From Phaeoceros laevis (taxonomy: Eukaryota; Anthocerotophyta; Anthocerotopsida; Notothyladales), in NCBI GenBank assembly GCA_049999765.1, contig JBNGIQ010002410.1:1-37754 (forward strand): 37,754 nucleotides of DNA, read 5' to 3'. This document shows positions 1 through 10,481 of this stretch, in pieces. The notes under the pieces were generated by a model that made no database searches, had not been told where the DNA came from, and worked only from the letters and a program-made list of their open reading frames with translations. The translations under genes and the position numbers were made by a program. Position 1 is the stretch's first letter, and each line of letters opens with the position of its first letter.

Positions 1-1
1 C

Positions 2-1171
2 TTTGACTCAAATGCCTTCGTCGAAAATGCCCTTCTCAGCATGTACGAGAAGTGTGGGAGCATCACAGGTGCACAGAATGTGTTCGATAATTTGTCCCAA
101 CGAGATGTGGTATCTTGGAATGCAATTCTGGCGGCATATGCCCGCCAGGGAGAAGAAGGAAAAGTTTTGGAGCTCTATGGCCAAATGATGGACCAGGGCC
201 TGATCCCAGATGATATCACATATGCATGCATTTTACAAGTGTGCGGCAATACGGGAGACCTGGATACATGTATTCAGATCCATGCCGATCTGGTTTCCAC
301 AGGAAAGCAGCCTAGCCTGTTTGTAGCAAACACCCTCATCAGAGCATATGGCAAGTGTGGCAGCATGGTTCACTCCCAAGCAGTGTTCGATGACCTCTTG
401 CAGCCCAATACAGTGTCATGGACAGCGTTAATAGGTGGCTACACCCGGACTGGAGACTATGCAACAAGCCTGCAACGCTACAAAGAGATGCAGCCGGCAG
501 GCGTAACCCCTACAGAAATCACATTTCTTGCACTTCTGTCTGTGTGCAGCCACGCCGGCATGGTGGACTGAGGGCTGGACTACTTCAAGTCCATGACCAA
601 AGAGTACCACATATCACCATGGATTGAACACTACAACAGTTTGGTAGACCTCCTTGGCCGTGCAGGCTACTTCACCATGATAGAAGCTCTGCAGTCCCAA
701 ATGCAGATATTACCGGACCTCCGCCTCTGGGTGTGCCTGCTGGGTGCCTGTCAGAAACACGGCAACATCAATCTCGTTGAGCAAGCTTTCCATTCTGCTG
801 TGCAGATAGAGCCCAGGGACTCCTCTCCATACGTATTAATGTCCAACATCTACTACGATGCCCGCATGCTGGACTCTGCAAACAAGGTGCATTCCCTGCG
901 ACAAGAAGCAGGTGCATGGAAGGAGGCCGGCCGGAGCTGGGTGCAGCATGACCAACAAGTATACACGTTCATGGTAGGACAATACCATCACCAACAGCGA
1001 GATCAAATATACAACCTCACAGTCATCCTGAACGCAGACCTTGATGGCGGCAGAACTGTCTTGGAGCAGTGCATGATGGCGTGGTCAAGGTTGTCATCTT
1101 GCATTGCTTTGCTCGCGTTCAATGCTGGAGCTCCCGCTGCTACGGACGATGGCACCGTTCACCATCAGTGA
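2..1171 (+). pseudogene. PPR protein (PLS class, E subgroup), 5'-truncated by window edge, in-frame stop
   Basis: The frame is open from the left edge and shows consecutive pentatricopeptide motifs of the S, P and L kinds, for example 'NALLSMYEKCGS' followed by 'DVVSWNAILAAYARQG'. After residues equivalent to 'CSHAGMVD' a TGA at 569-571 interrupts the frame. The same frame then continues at once with 'GLDYFKSMTKEYHISPW', a 'LVDLLGRAGYF' motif and an E/E+-like tail ('YVLMSNIY', 'AGRSWVQHDQQVYTFMVG'), petering out near 1050-1171. PPR proteins of this class bind organellar RNA in plastids or mitochondria and act in editing or processing. No DYW domain is visible. Nuclear mRNAs are not known to lose such a stop by editing, so I read this as a nonsense allele or young pseudogene. 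The family call is sure; loss of function is inferred from the stop. The tail runs directly into degenerate LRR sequence, so the 3' boundary is approximate. Confidence 0.85.
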
Positions 1172-2699
1172 GGCTCTAAGCAACCTCACGCAGATGACAG
1201 CCTTTGGAGCGGCGGGCTGTTCCTTGACAAGCACTTTCCCTGCTACACTTCTGTCGAACATGTCTCGTCTCCAATTTCTCGATTTATCGAACAATCGATT
1301 CAGTGGGTCCATGCACCCAGACAATGGTCTGCAACTGCAGTGGAGGTCGCTCAAAATACTTGTATCTTTCAAACAATCAGCTAACAGGTGTGCAGGCCTG
1401 CCTCTCCTCTTGTTGCTTCTGACAGTGTATCCTCAGGCTGAAAGAGTACTATGAATCTAGGTGGTGACATATGGATCTGCGGAGCCACGTGCATTCTATA
1501 TGGAGTGCTAAATGGAAGCTAGCCGGTGCCGGCTCTTCCTCTTGGAGTACCACGGGTCAGCATTGAAGCCTGCAGGCCCACAAGTTCACATTGATGAAAT
1601 ATATCTGTTTGGCAGGAGAACTTCCTGTGGGCCTCGGAAACGCCACTAGTCTCCGAATTTTGTGGCTGGACGGAAACCAGCTCCAGGGCTAGGGTCGTCT
1701 TCCAGCAAGTCTGAGCAATTGTGAGGAGCTTATGCTCATCGATGTACAGGCCAACCAGCTACAGGTATGGAGGCATTCCTGAGGAGTATCAACGGCTGAA
1801 ACAGTTGCGGATCTTGAATTTGTCTAACAACTCGATGGGTGGAGGCATTCCAGGCTGGATGGGCAGCCTGCCCAATTTGCAAGGCATTGCGCTTTCCCGC
1901 AGCAACTTTGAAGGCTCCATTCCCCGAAGTCTGTTTGGGCTTCCTAGTTACAAGCTCAACAACACTGACACTGTCCAACTTGTTGTTCAAGAGGCTGTAC
2001 GACTACACTTATATCCAGTTTCCTGGCCTGATCATAAGGGAGGGTCGTTTGAAAAACATCACTATCCCTCAAAGGAGCACCTATTTGCTCGACGTATCCG
2101 CACAACATGTTGAATGGCAGCACCCCGGAGGAGATTGGGGAGTTATCAGCCGTCAAGTACCTCCTCATGTCACACAACCAGTTTCAAGGCCCGATCCCTC
2201 TGACCTTGCAAAATCTGAAATCCCTGGAGACGCTTGACTTGTCTTATAATCACCTCACAGGGCCCATACCACCATCGCTCTCCGCACTATTGACGACATT
2301 CAGTGTGGCTGGCACTAATTTATCAGGTGCACTGTTTTCTACCTTCGAGTGCAGCGCTCGCTTACCGACCTGGAAACCCATTGCTTTTCGGGGATAATAA
2401 TAGACTCGACATGCCCGTCAGATTCTCCTCAGTCCTACAGTACTGTGCCACCACCTGCTCAAAGTGATGATGCGGAAGAGGTAGGAGGTGTGAATGATTT
2501 CATGTCTTTACTTGGATTTTGTGTTGGAGGTTTTGTGGGATTTGTAGGGGTTCGGATGCTCATTCTGGGAAGCAAACCAGTTCTAAAGGAGCTTCATTTT
2601 TCATGCTCACATAAGAGAACCTCGACGCTATGTGGTGAAGCACGGATTTTATGGAGGTGCCCCGTGAGCTGCATATTGCAAGCTTTCGTGCAAATTTAG
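1104..2699 (+). pseudogene. LRR receptor-like protein (no kinase), heavily frameshifted pseudogene
   Basis: LRR units such as 'LQFLDLSNNRFSG', 'LRILNLSNNSMGGGIP' and 'LETLDLSYNHLTGPIP' are spread over all three forward frames. Pieces lie at about 1104-1340 (frame 3), 1341-1387 (frame shifted, 'YLYLSNNQLTG'), 1615-1760 (frame 1, with a TAG inside after 'NQLQG' near 1690), 1721-1990 (frame 2), 1990-2100 (frame 3) and 2107-2397 (frame 1). A possible intron joins about 1387 to 1615. The order matches PSKR-like or RLP proteins: LRRs, an island-like stretch (about 1990-2100), final LRRs, an acidic spacer ('DDAEEVGG') and a single membrane span ('LLGFCVGGFVGFVGV', about 2510-2560). No kinase domain follows. 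At least three frameshifts and one stop make an intact product very unlikely. It abuts the broken PPR gene, so the whole 0-2.7 kb block looks decayed. Confidence 0.8.
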
Positions 2700-3715
2700 A
2701 AAAAAGGAAGCAGGAAGCTCAAAAAGAATGCAAATGCAAATTGCAGTTTCCTCATCCTAACTCGCAGATTCTTTACTCTAGAACTCAAAAGTTAGTGTAC
2801 AATGACGTGAGAAGAAGAAGAATGTTTATCATCATGTGCTTTACGTGTCCTTGGACACACTGATCACTGAAGTCTCGAGTGAGTGGAAGCTACTGTACAA
2901 TCAAGTGAGTTTCTGCAAGTACCAGCTTGTAGAGACGTGGCACCACCGATCTGGTTTCCGCGACCATCTAGAGTCCAGACTCCAGTCCTAGAATCCTAGC
3001 CACTGTAGCCATATAATATCATTTAAATATGTGGTCACAAACTCACAGTCTCACAGTGTGAATGTCGGTGTGAGGTATATTGAATTTAGTCTACATTTAT
3101 CCAGGGTACACTGTACGGCAACTTCGTACGTTGTCGGGCTGAGAGCCTGAGACTCGGATACTCCCGTACGAGGACGCCGTACAGTAACCCATCCCCGGGC
3201 CGTATTAGCTCGTTGGCAACCACAAACCGCCAAGGAACGAACTCTATTAAGCACTTTTGGGCCGCGAACTTGGCGAAGGAAGGGTGAAACGTTTCTCTCT
3301 CGTTCTGCCACTTCCGCTATTTTTGGCGGAAGGCAAGAACAAGTGGACAAGCCTTCGCTGCTGTGCCTAAAGGCGGCCAAAATGTCGTCGTGAGTCAACT
3401 CCACAGCTCAGCTAGGCAACTGCATCGCGCAATGACCGGTTTTCGAGAGTCCCCAATATCCACATTGTCGTCGTGAGTCAACTCCACAGCTCAGCTGGGC
3501 TGGCTACGGATAGGGCAGTGCACAGTTCACCAACAAAGTCCCACTCGGCCCCTAGTTCCGCCAAGAGCCGTGCCTCCGCTCCTTCTATGCACACATCTGC
3601 TCCCCCATTTTATTCAGCTCCACACCCATCCATGTCTTGAAGGCCTTTTGCCTGTTTCGCCCGACGTTTGATCCGTTTAGGGCACGAATAAGCTGTTTCT
3701 CCCGGTCCGGAAGCC
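2700..3715. other. Intergenic stretch upstream of the secreted LRR gene
   Basis: I see no convincing coding sequence here. It holds a 31-base direct repeat (3383-3413 and 3466-3496, listed separately) and presumably the promoter and 5' leader of the LRR gene that starts at 3716. Short frames on the minus strand (3051-3404, 3610-3855) have no family features. Confidence 0.5.
3383..3496. repeat. Pair of 31-base perfect direct repeats, 83 bases apart start to start
   Basis: Positions 3383-3413 and 3466-3496 are identical over 31 bases, beginning TGTCGTCGTGAGTCAACTCC and ending in CAGCTCAGCT. They lie about 220-330 bases upstream of the LRR start codon and contain a TGAGTCA core, the consensus of GCN4/AP-1-type bZIP sites. 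Whether this is a regulatory duplication or the footprint of a small local duplication cannot be told from the sequence. Confidence 0.8.
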
Positions 3716-6700
3716 ATGGGACCGCCGTTGGCAATTCTGGCGATTCTCCTCCTCCTCCTCTCTTCCGCGTCGTCCGCGCAGCAGACTCCCACTTGCCTGA
3801 AGAGGGATCGGGACGCCTTGCTGGCCTTCAAGGCCGGCCTGTACGATCCCGGCAATCAGCTGGCCTCCTGGACCAGCAGCGGCAATTGCTGCACCTTCCT
3901 GGGGATCACTTGCAATGCCCAGGGGGAGGTTGCAAATTTCACATATGCGGCGTTCGCTGAGACCGATTGCGAGGAGGATTGCAACAGAATCCAGTCCAAA
4001 TTCCGCGGCACCAACAGCGCCAACTTGATCGGGACCACGCTCAACAAATTGCTGTCCCTGGAGGTGCTCAATCTCACCAACTTCTTCCTCCAAGATGTCA
4101 CTCCGTCAGGGTTGAGCGTCTTGAAGAAGCTGCGGGTGCTGTGGCTGTCCCGAACGCTGCTCCACGGTCCTATTTCAGCGGACATAGGCAAGATCACGTC
4201 ATTGGAGTACTTCACCCTCAACAACAACAACTACGATGTCACCGGGCCCCTTCCCGCGTCCTTCTGCAACCTGGTCAATCTCCGGGGCCTGAATTTGACA
4301 GAAAGCCGCAAGGCACTCAAATCGGGCGCCCTTCCCAGCTGCATCGGGCAGTGGAAGCAGCTCCAGTACCTTGAGGTGGATTTTAACAGCTTCTCGGGGC
4401 GGATTCCGGCCAGCCTCAAGCAACTCAAGAACCTCAACTCACTCAAGCTCGCCCGCAACAATCTCAGCGGCTCGCTTCCGCTCATCAACTCCGGGGAGCT
4501 CCCGGCTCTGGAGGAGCTTCACCTGCAAGGCAATGACTTCGTTGGCTCCATTCCGCCATCTTTCGGCAATCTCGTTGCTCTCAAGGATTTGCGCGTCGGA
4601 GGCATACAGGAATTCTTTGACTTTGGGGTGCTGATCAAGAGCAAGCTGGCTGGAAGCCTTCCTTCCACCCTCGGAAACCTTGTCAAGCTGGAGGTGAAGA
4701 TCGACTGTCTTGCGGGGCTTGAGGTGAGACTCGTGCTCTGATTTGTGCTGACCAGAAATGCACCGTGCGCTTGCAGACCTTGGTCATACGAGGGACCTCC
4801 ATTACGGTTGCGATTCCCCAGTCTGTTGGCAACCTTCCCGTCATCTCGGATCTGCGGCTCGACAATAACCAGTTCACAGGGCCTATCCCTACCAATTTGG
4901 GAAAAACTGGAAATCTTATCAACTTGGAGATCAACGATAACAAGCTTTCGGGACCAATTCCAAGCACTCTTGGCGGTGCTGGCAAGAAACTGAAGAATTT
5001 CGTTGCAAGCAGGAACGAGCTGTCAGGTAATTGGAACCCTGGTATGCCCAGTTTTGAGTTCAGGGCTTCATCCTCAGCATCCAGGAGCGGATTGAAGGTT
5101 TCTGACTATCTTTGAGTTCCTCTGTGTGATTCAGGGACCATTCCTGACTCTCTTGGCCTTCTGAAGCTGTCTATCCTCGACCTGTCTTTCAACAAGTTGA
5201 CCACGATTTCAGCAAACGTAGGGTTTGGAGTCTCCAGAGTTCTGGACTTGTCACACAATCAGCTGACAGGAGCCCTGAATCCGCCATCCTTGTGGGGGAT
5301 TGATCAGGTTTACCTAAACCACAATCTGCTTACCAGCCTAGGTTCTACCAACGTTCAACGTACAACCAATTTACCGAGGAAATTTCTTGTCAACTCCAAT
5401 CAGCTGGCAGGTGGGGATTCATCTGTGACCTACCGATCCGGAGGAGTTCCAACCAATCCGGTTTGCTCGAAGTACGTGCTGACATGCCGAAACGCTGTGC
5501 AGGTCCAATTCCTCCATGGGTGTTCCAGTCCACCGTCGACACTCTCGACCTTTCCGACAACAAGCTCACGAAGCTGCCTACAATCCAGGGAAGTAACATT
5601 CGGTTCGACTTTTACATCAATTTGTCGTCCAACGCCATCACGGGAACAATCCCGATTGCGTTTGCGCAGGAATGCTGCATAAGTATCCTGGACCTGAGCC
5701 GGAACCTCTTCAGTGGCATCATCCCAAGTGTCCTCATAGCCCCCTCTCTTATTTCGGTTCTGAACCTCGGCGAGAATCAGCTGACAGGCCCCGTTCCCTC
5801 TAACTTGTACGGATCTTCTAAACAGGCTCTCATCTTGAACAAGAATAGACTTAGCGGAAGCATCCCTGAGCGCCGCCCGGAAGATATAGCTACCATTCGC
5901 TACCTCGACTTGTCTGACAACCAGCTGACTGGACCCATTCCTGCATCTATATTTGCGTTTGGAAACTTTGCCGGGGCGATCAAGTTGAGCAACAACCGTC
6001 TGACAGGACCAGTCCCGGACTTCTCCAGCCTCTGCGACAGTGGTCTCGACGGCCTGTTTCTTGCTAACAACTTGCTTACAGGTCCAATACTTCCACTAGG
6101 AACAATTTTCTCGGATCGATGTGGACAGAATCTCCAAGCCTTGGATGTGAGCGGTAACAAACTGTCTGGGAGTATCCCGGCCTCCATTGCTACTCTCAAG
6201 GTAAGCAGTTCTCCCAGATCCTGTACATACAGGTTGAGATTACTCAGGAAGATGATTCCAGGATGCATGACACTGGTAGTAGTTAACCAGCCAATGAACT
6301 CACTCCTGCAGAGTCTTCGTGTTCTGGATGTGAGTAAGAATGCCATCATCGGCCCCATTCCCGCCAGCTTGAACGCCCTGGCGGCCCTACAGATTTTGGA
6401 CGTTTCAAACAACAAGCTTACAGGCGCGCTGCCCATCCAACAGCTGGTGTCCGGCTTCCCAGCCCTCAAGGTTGCAGGCCAGGCCTCCGACTACAGTCCT
6501 GGAGCACCCCTTTTCACATACCTCCCCGAATTCCCCGCGGACAGAATGTCTTTCAGCGTCCTGAATCTCGTACTAACCACTACCACTGCTTTGAATGTTT
6601 CGGTGAATGGCCTGACGGGAGCAATCGACCCCTCTGTGGGGGATCTCAAAGGGCTCCACCTCCTGGATTTCTCCCACAACAAATTCACGGGTCCAGTTCC

Positions 6701-6854
6701 AGCCTCCATTGCGCAGATAACTGACCTCGACGATCTAGACGTCTCCTTCAACCAGTTGTCTGGCCCTATTCCATCCCAGCTGAAGGGTTTTCCCGCAGAA
6801 GATTTCGTTGGAAACCCTAGTCTGTGCGGCCCTCCACTGGCCAAGAACTGTTAA
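3716..6854 (+). CDS. Secreted leucine-rich repeat protein (LRR-RLP/PGIP-like ectodomain, no kinase)
   Basis: Five exons are inferred: 3716-4693, 4777-5026, 5135-5410, 5503-6200 and 6312-6854. All introns are GT-AG, and the exons sum to 2745 bases (914 residues plus stop). Residues 1-21 form a signal peptide with a Leu-rich core. An LRRNT_2 cap follows (Cys27, Cys58, Cys59, Cys66; 'RDALLAFKAGL'). More than 20 plant-type LRRs with 'LxGxIP' signatures run to a C-terminal 'NPSLCGPPLAKNC' cap. The protein ends there: no transmembrane helix and no kinase. Introns tend to fall at the 'xLSG/LTG' LRR boundary, as in plant LRR genes. By family it should act in the apoplast, binding a protein, peptide or wall ligand, perhaps with a partner receptor; the ligand is unknown. 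An AATAAA lies at 6940. It is not a close copy of the broken RLP at 1.1-2.7 kb, as it lacks the island and membrane span. Confidence 0.88.
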
Positions 6855-7592
6855 AAGGAGGGTGCAAAGTTAGCGACCACTTACGACGCTCCCTTTGATC
6901 ATGTCTGCCACTGAATCGGTTATACAAGCAGCTCGACTCAATAAAATCTTGTATACGACTTTCCAACCATGACCTGAATCCAACAGAGGGTTAGTCACAG
7001 AATAGCTGATCTAGACTTAGTCGAGTACCCCTTGTGATTTAAGATCGTCTCGTTCCTACATTCCTTGTTTCAAGTTTGAAGATCGACATGGAAGATTACC
7101 TCTCCCGTCTTCCCGGCGTTCCTCCTTGTTGAGCGAGCAGAATGAACCAGGCAGCACAAGCATTATGCTGCATTCTTCGTGCACCATTTGAATAATTACA
7201 GAATTATTAGTTATTAAAACCACTGATCCACGCAGCTCCTGACTCCCGAAGCAAGATTCAGGTCCTTAGGTCACCAGGGGTTTTCGACTTGTTCAACTCT
7301 TTCGGCAGAACTTTGGTTCCTCAACCCAACCCCACAAGGCCTTTGGGCCGTATGCACGAGCACCACTTTGCTGGTGGGAAGAAATCGCTCATTGACCGTA
7401 CTTTGGTGCTTGCGCGAAAGCAACCCACGAAGACTGATCTCCGGCGTGAGCCCTGAAAATTTGGTCAATGAGATTTTTTGCCGGCTGCCCAGAAGCCGCT
7501 TCGCAGCACGGTTGAAGAGTGCCTGTCAATTCCAGCAGATACTACTCCCAGTCGGACCTTCTCATGAGATCTCGGCAGCAGCAAGCGAGATA
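6855..7592. other. Convergent intergenic region (3' ends of the LRR gene and GID8)
   Basis: The LRR gene ends at 6854 and GID8, on the other strand, ends at 7593. An AATAAA at 6940-6945, about 86 bases after the LRR stop, is a plausible poly(A) signal for that gene. Nothing else is convincing. The short plus-strand frame 7368-7685 overlaps the antisense of the last GID8 exon. Confidence 0.5.
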
Positions 7593-8872
7593 TCATGTCG
7601 CAGGTTCCTCATGGATCGGGTTACCAATATCATTGATACGAGGATACGTTGCCTTATCGTCGAGCTGATTCTGAACCCAGATTAGCATCTTTAGAAACCT
7701 CGGCAACTTCGGATCTGCTCCAGATGACAACAAAATAGAATTCAGATACCTACCTAGCTCACAGTAATGGCGTACAGTCAGTCAATATGGCTAGAGAAAT
7801 AAACAGCTGTTCGGATGCAAAAGAAGTCCAATCGGTCCACTCATCCAAACTGAACGTACAGTGAGATGGACAAGTTGCTTCATACTCAACAAACGAAAGG
7901 CAAGTTCTTCACCTTTTTCATGACTTTGGCTCGTCAATATGGCAGCATTGAGTTCACTGGCTGTCTTCTGGCGTTGAGAAAGATCCAGCAAGTCTTTGAC
8001 TGGGCAGCTTGCAGTATCTTCAAAGGCCAGAAGTGCCACAGTCCTTTCCAGCTCCTCAAGAAAAGCATGCTTTATGCGTTTAAACAAGGACCACATTTGG
8101 GTTAGAATGTCAACAGGACAAGTACCCCAGCATTCCACACAAGAACAGTAGACAGCTTACATTCTCTTCTCCACGTGGTGCAAGCTCTTCCTGAGCAAAC
8201 TCAAGGGCCTCTTCAACCTTTCCATTACGGATAAGCTCAATCAGATGTTGTTGTTGGAGGTGAAAGAAGAGTTGTGGATTTGTATCCAGTATCTGCGGCA
8301 ACGACACAAGCACCAACTTAGCATACTTCAAGGACCATCATGCGAAAGGAAAGAACTCGTAACAAAAACGCGGCTCAATGAACTGGCAGGGCCAACCTCT
8401 GGATTCAAATCATTCACTTTCTCAATTGCATCTTCCATATTGCCGCATTGCACAGCTTTTCTCACTGCCATTCGATCCGTGATAGTGGCAAGATCTATGT
8501 CCGCTGTGCATGGGTCAAGATAACATTGACACACAAGGAAAAAGGTGCTGCCCAGTACACCTGCCATGGTGCTTAAACTGTACTGCAGAGTTCAAACAGA
8601 ATAACCAGGATACGCTCAGTTCCTGACTCTAGCTGGAACTTCTCTGCAGCCTCAACATAACCCTCTGTCACAAGGAAGTTCATGACCAACTTGTTCATAT
8701 CTTCCTTTCGCATTCTGACGTCAGTCAGCTTCTTCTCCCACTCCTCTTTCGTTATGATTTTCTTCGATGACAACTGCCACAACCAGCCATCCTTTATGAC
8801 TGCAAGTCTTATGAGAAAGCATGAAATACACAGCTTCCTAAAGCTAAGTTCAGCTTGCACAGTGGACATCAT
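7593..8872 (-). CDS. GID8: GID8: LisH-CTLH protein of the GID/CTLH E3 ubiquitin ligase
   Basis: Minus-strand exons are 8773-8614, 8503-8397, 8292-8161, 8069-7913 and 7714-7593, all GT-AG with matching phases. They give about 225 residues from '[15 protein letters not shown]' to the stop at 7593-7595. A LisH motif ('[21 protein letters not shown]') is followed by the CTLH region ('[15 protein letters not shown]', '[12 protein letters not shown]', '[18 protein letters not shown]') and the CRA-like C-terminus ('[16 protein letters not shown]', 'ILTSQSHEK'). The last exon ('[18 protein letters not shown]') sits about 200 bases beyond an in-frame readthrough stop. By family, GID8 is a scaffold subunit of the conserved CTLH/GID ubiquitin ligase. 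The first exon is unresolved. The frame stays open to an ATG at 8872, but a splice acceptor at 8776-8774 just before the conserved region suggests a short upstream exon. Confidence 0.9.
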
Positions 8873-10481
8873 GCGTGGGCAGTTCTATCCTTCAATTGAA
8901 AACTAAAACTACAGAGAGTAACTTTGAAGTGTCCGCCAACTGGTATACACTTGATTCCAACCAAAACCTAGAGTGTCTCGCACACGAACCTAAGCGCAGA
9001 ATGCACCAAGTATTTACCTCATGCTTAGACCTCCCCCCCTGCAATCGACGTTGAGGCATCACTGCAACAGTTCCAATTCCAGCAATAATTGCGATGTCAC
9101 CAATGGGGTCCTACTCTTCTAAACCTCCTATGGGACATGCCATCCTTGCATTGCTATACTTGCGACATTCGTATACCCATCGTTATTTAGGTGAGCTCGT
9201 GCATTGCAAAGAAGTCCATATCCCTGGTTGAAGCCACGGGTATTAGATCCTGACAACAAGAATTGCCACTTTCCAGCAAAGAGCAACTCAGAGGAGCGCG
9301 TCCCTCTCTAACATCATAGGGTGACATGCAAATCGCAAGCAAAGTTTTAGGACCAGAGTTGGAATCGACCTCCACCTCTCACTCAACAGCTAGACAAGCG
9401 CATCTGCCAGCACTCAGGGTATAACAAGACAAACTACCACCAAGATCCGTGCAGTTTGCAAGAAAATGTACAAGAACACAATGCCTTCAATTCTTCAGAG
9501 AGAACATTCACCGAATATCAGAGACTCCTGAGCCTTTGCCTAATTACCTCAACCACCACAACAGCATCCCCACTGCCAGTAATAGCAACGCCTACAACCA
9601 CAGCATGAACAGTTTCCTGGAAACAAGGAGCAATTTAGGACCGGTAGGCATACAGCAGGTGACCATACCGACAGCTGTGGAGGACCTAAAACCAACAGCT
9701 ACCGACAGCCAGAAGCAGGTGCTAAATACTCCCCTGCACGGCGAATATCTTATTCAAGGGTCCCATTCACACTGCCCTGTTTTTTCTAGATCCCGTCCCA
9801 AGACTCCCGTTACGCCGCGTCAGATCCCCGCCACAATTGGCGACTCAAGCATGCACACCGGTCTACGTCTCTTGGATTGAGCTGCCTTTGTCCAGGCACT
9901 GCGCGCTTACACGGCTGTGCCAGGGACTTGTATTCTGTTCGAAAAGCTTGCGTGATGCCAGTGAATTGCAACCGGTTTGGGAGGCTGACTTGCACGTGCT
10001 CTGGCCACGGGGCAGATTGAAGCATGTTGAGGTTGGAAGGGCAGGAACAGTCTTGAATTCCAATCTGAAAAACAATGCATATACTCTTGCCATTGTTCAC
10101 TCCAAGCCCCGTATGAGCTTCCTCTATGGGGGGAAGGCCTCTTGAGTATGTGGAAGTTCCACCTTCAGAGCTTGGAGTCCAGTACGGCTGCGTTGGTGTT
10201 CATCAATGATGGATGTATTGCGGTTCAGGTCTTTTATGTGGCCTAGTCCACAATGCTTCTATCACTGATTGGCACTGAAGCATCTATCAGCTACGGCATT
10301 TTCTGCGGTTGTGGTTGTACTGCTTCAAGAACCGGAAACTTCGTTGCCTCTGATGCTTTGTTGAAGTTGTTCAACACAAATAACGCACAGGATGAGGATG
10401 TCGAAGGAAGAGCTGTGACTGTGTTACGAAGTGTGCAGTTAGTTCAGTAGTGTTCAAACTGAAGGAGGTGGCCAGGGAGCA
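8873..10481. other. Divergent intergenic region between GID8 and the P450 gene
   Basis: About 1.6 kb separates the two outward-facing genes, so it should hold both promoters and leaders. A 143-residue plus-strand frame (9449-9880) is rich in Asn, Ser, Pro and Thr and shows no recognisable domain. A short donor-like site exists on the minus strand near 9015, after ATG-containing sequence, and could be part of a GID8 5' exon; its phase does not match, so I do not call it. Confidence 0.4.

Noticed and set aside
7368-7685. Plus-strand frame with an F-box-like stretch ('SPENLVNEIFCRLP')
   Set aside because: It overlaps the antisense of the well-supported last GID8 exon, and no F-box partner domain follows. 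I take the resemblance as chance.
9449-9880. 143-residue plus-strand frame between GID8 and the P450
   Set aside because: Low-complexity Asn/Ser/Pro/Thr content, no domain, and lies in a divergent promoter interval.
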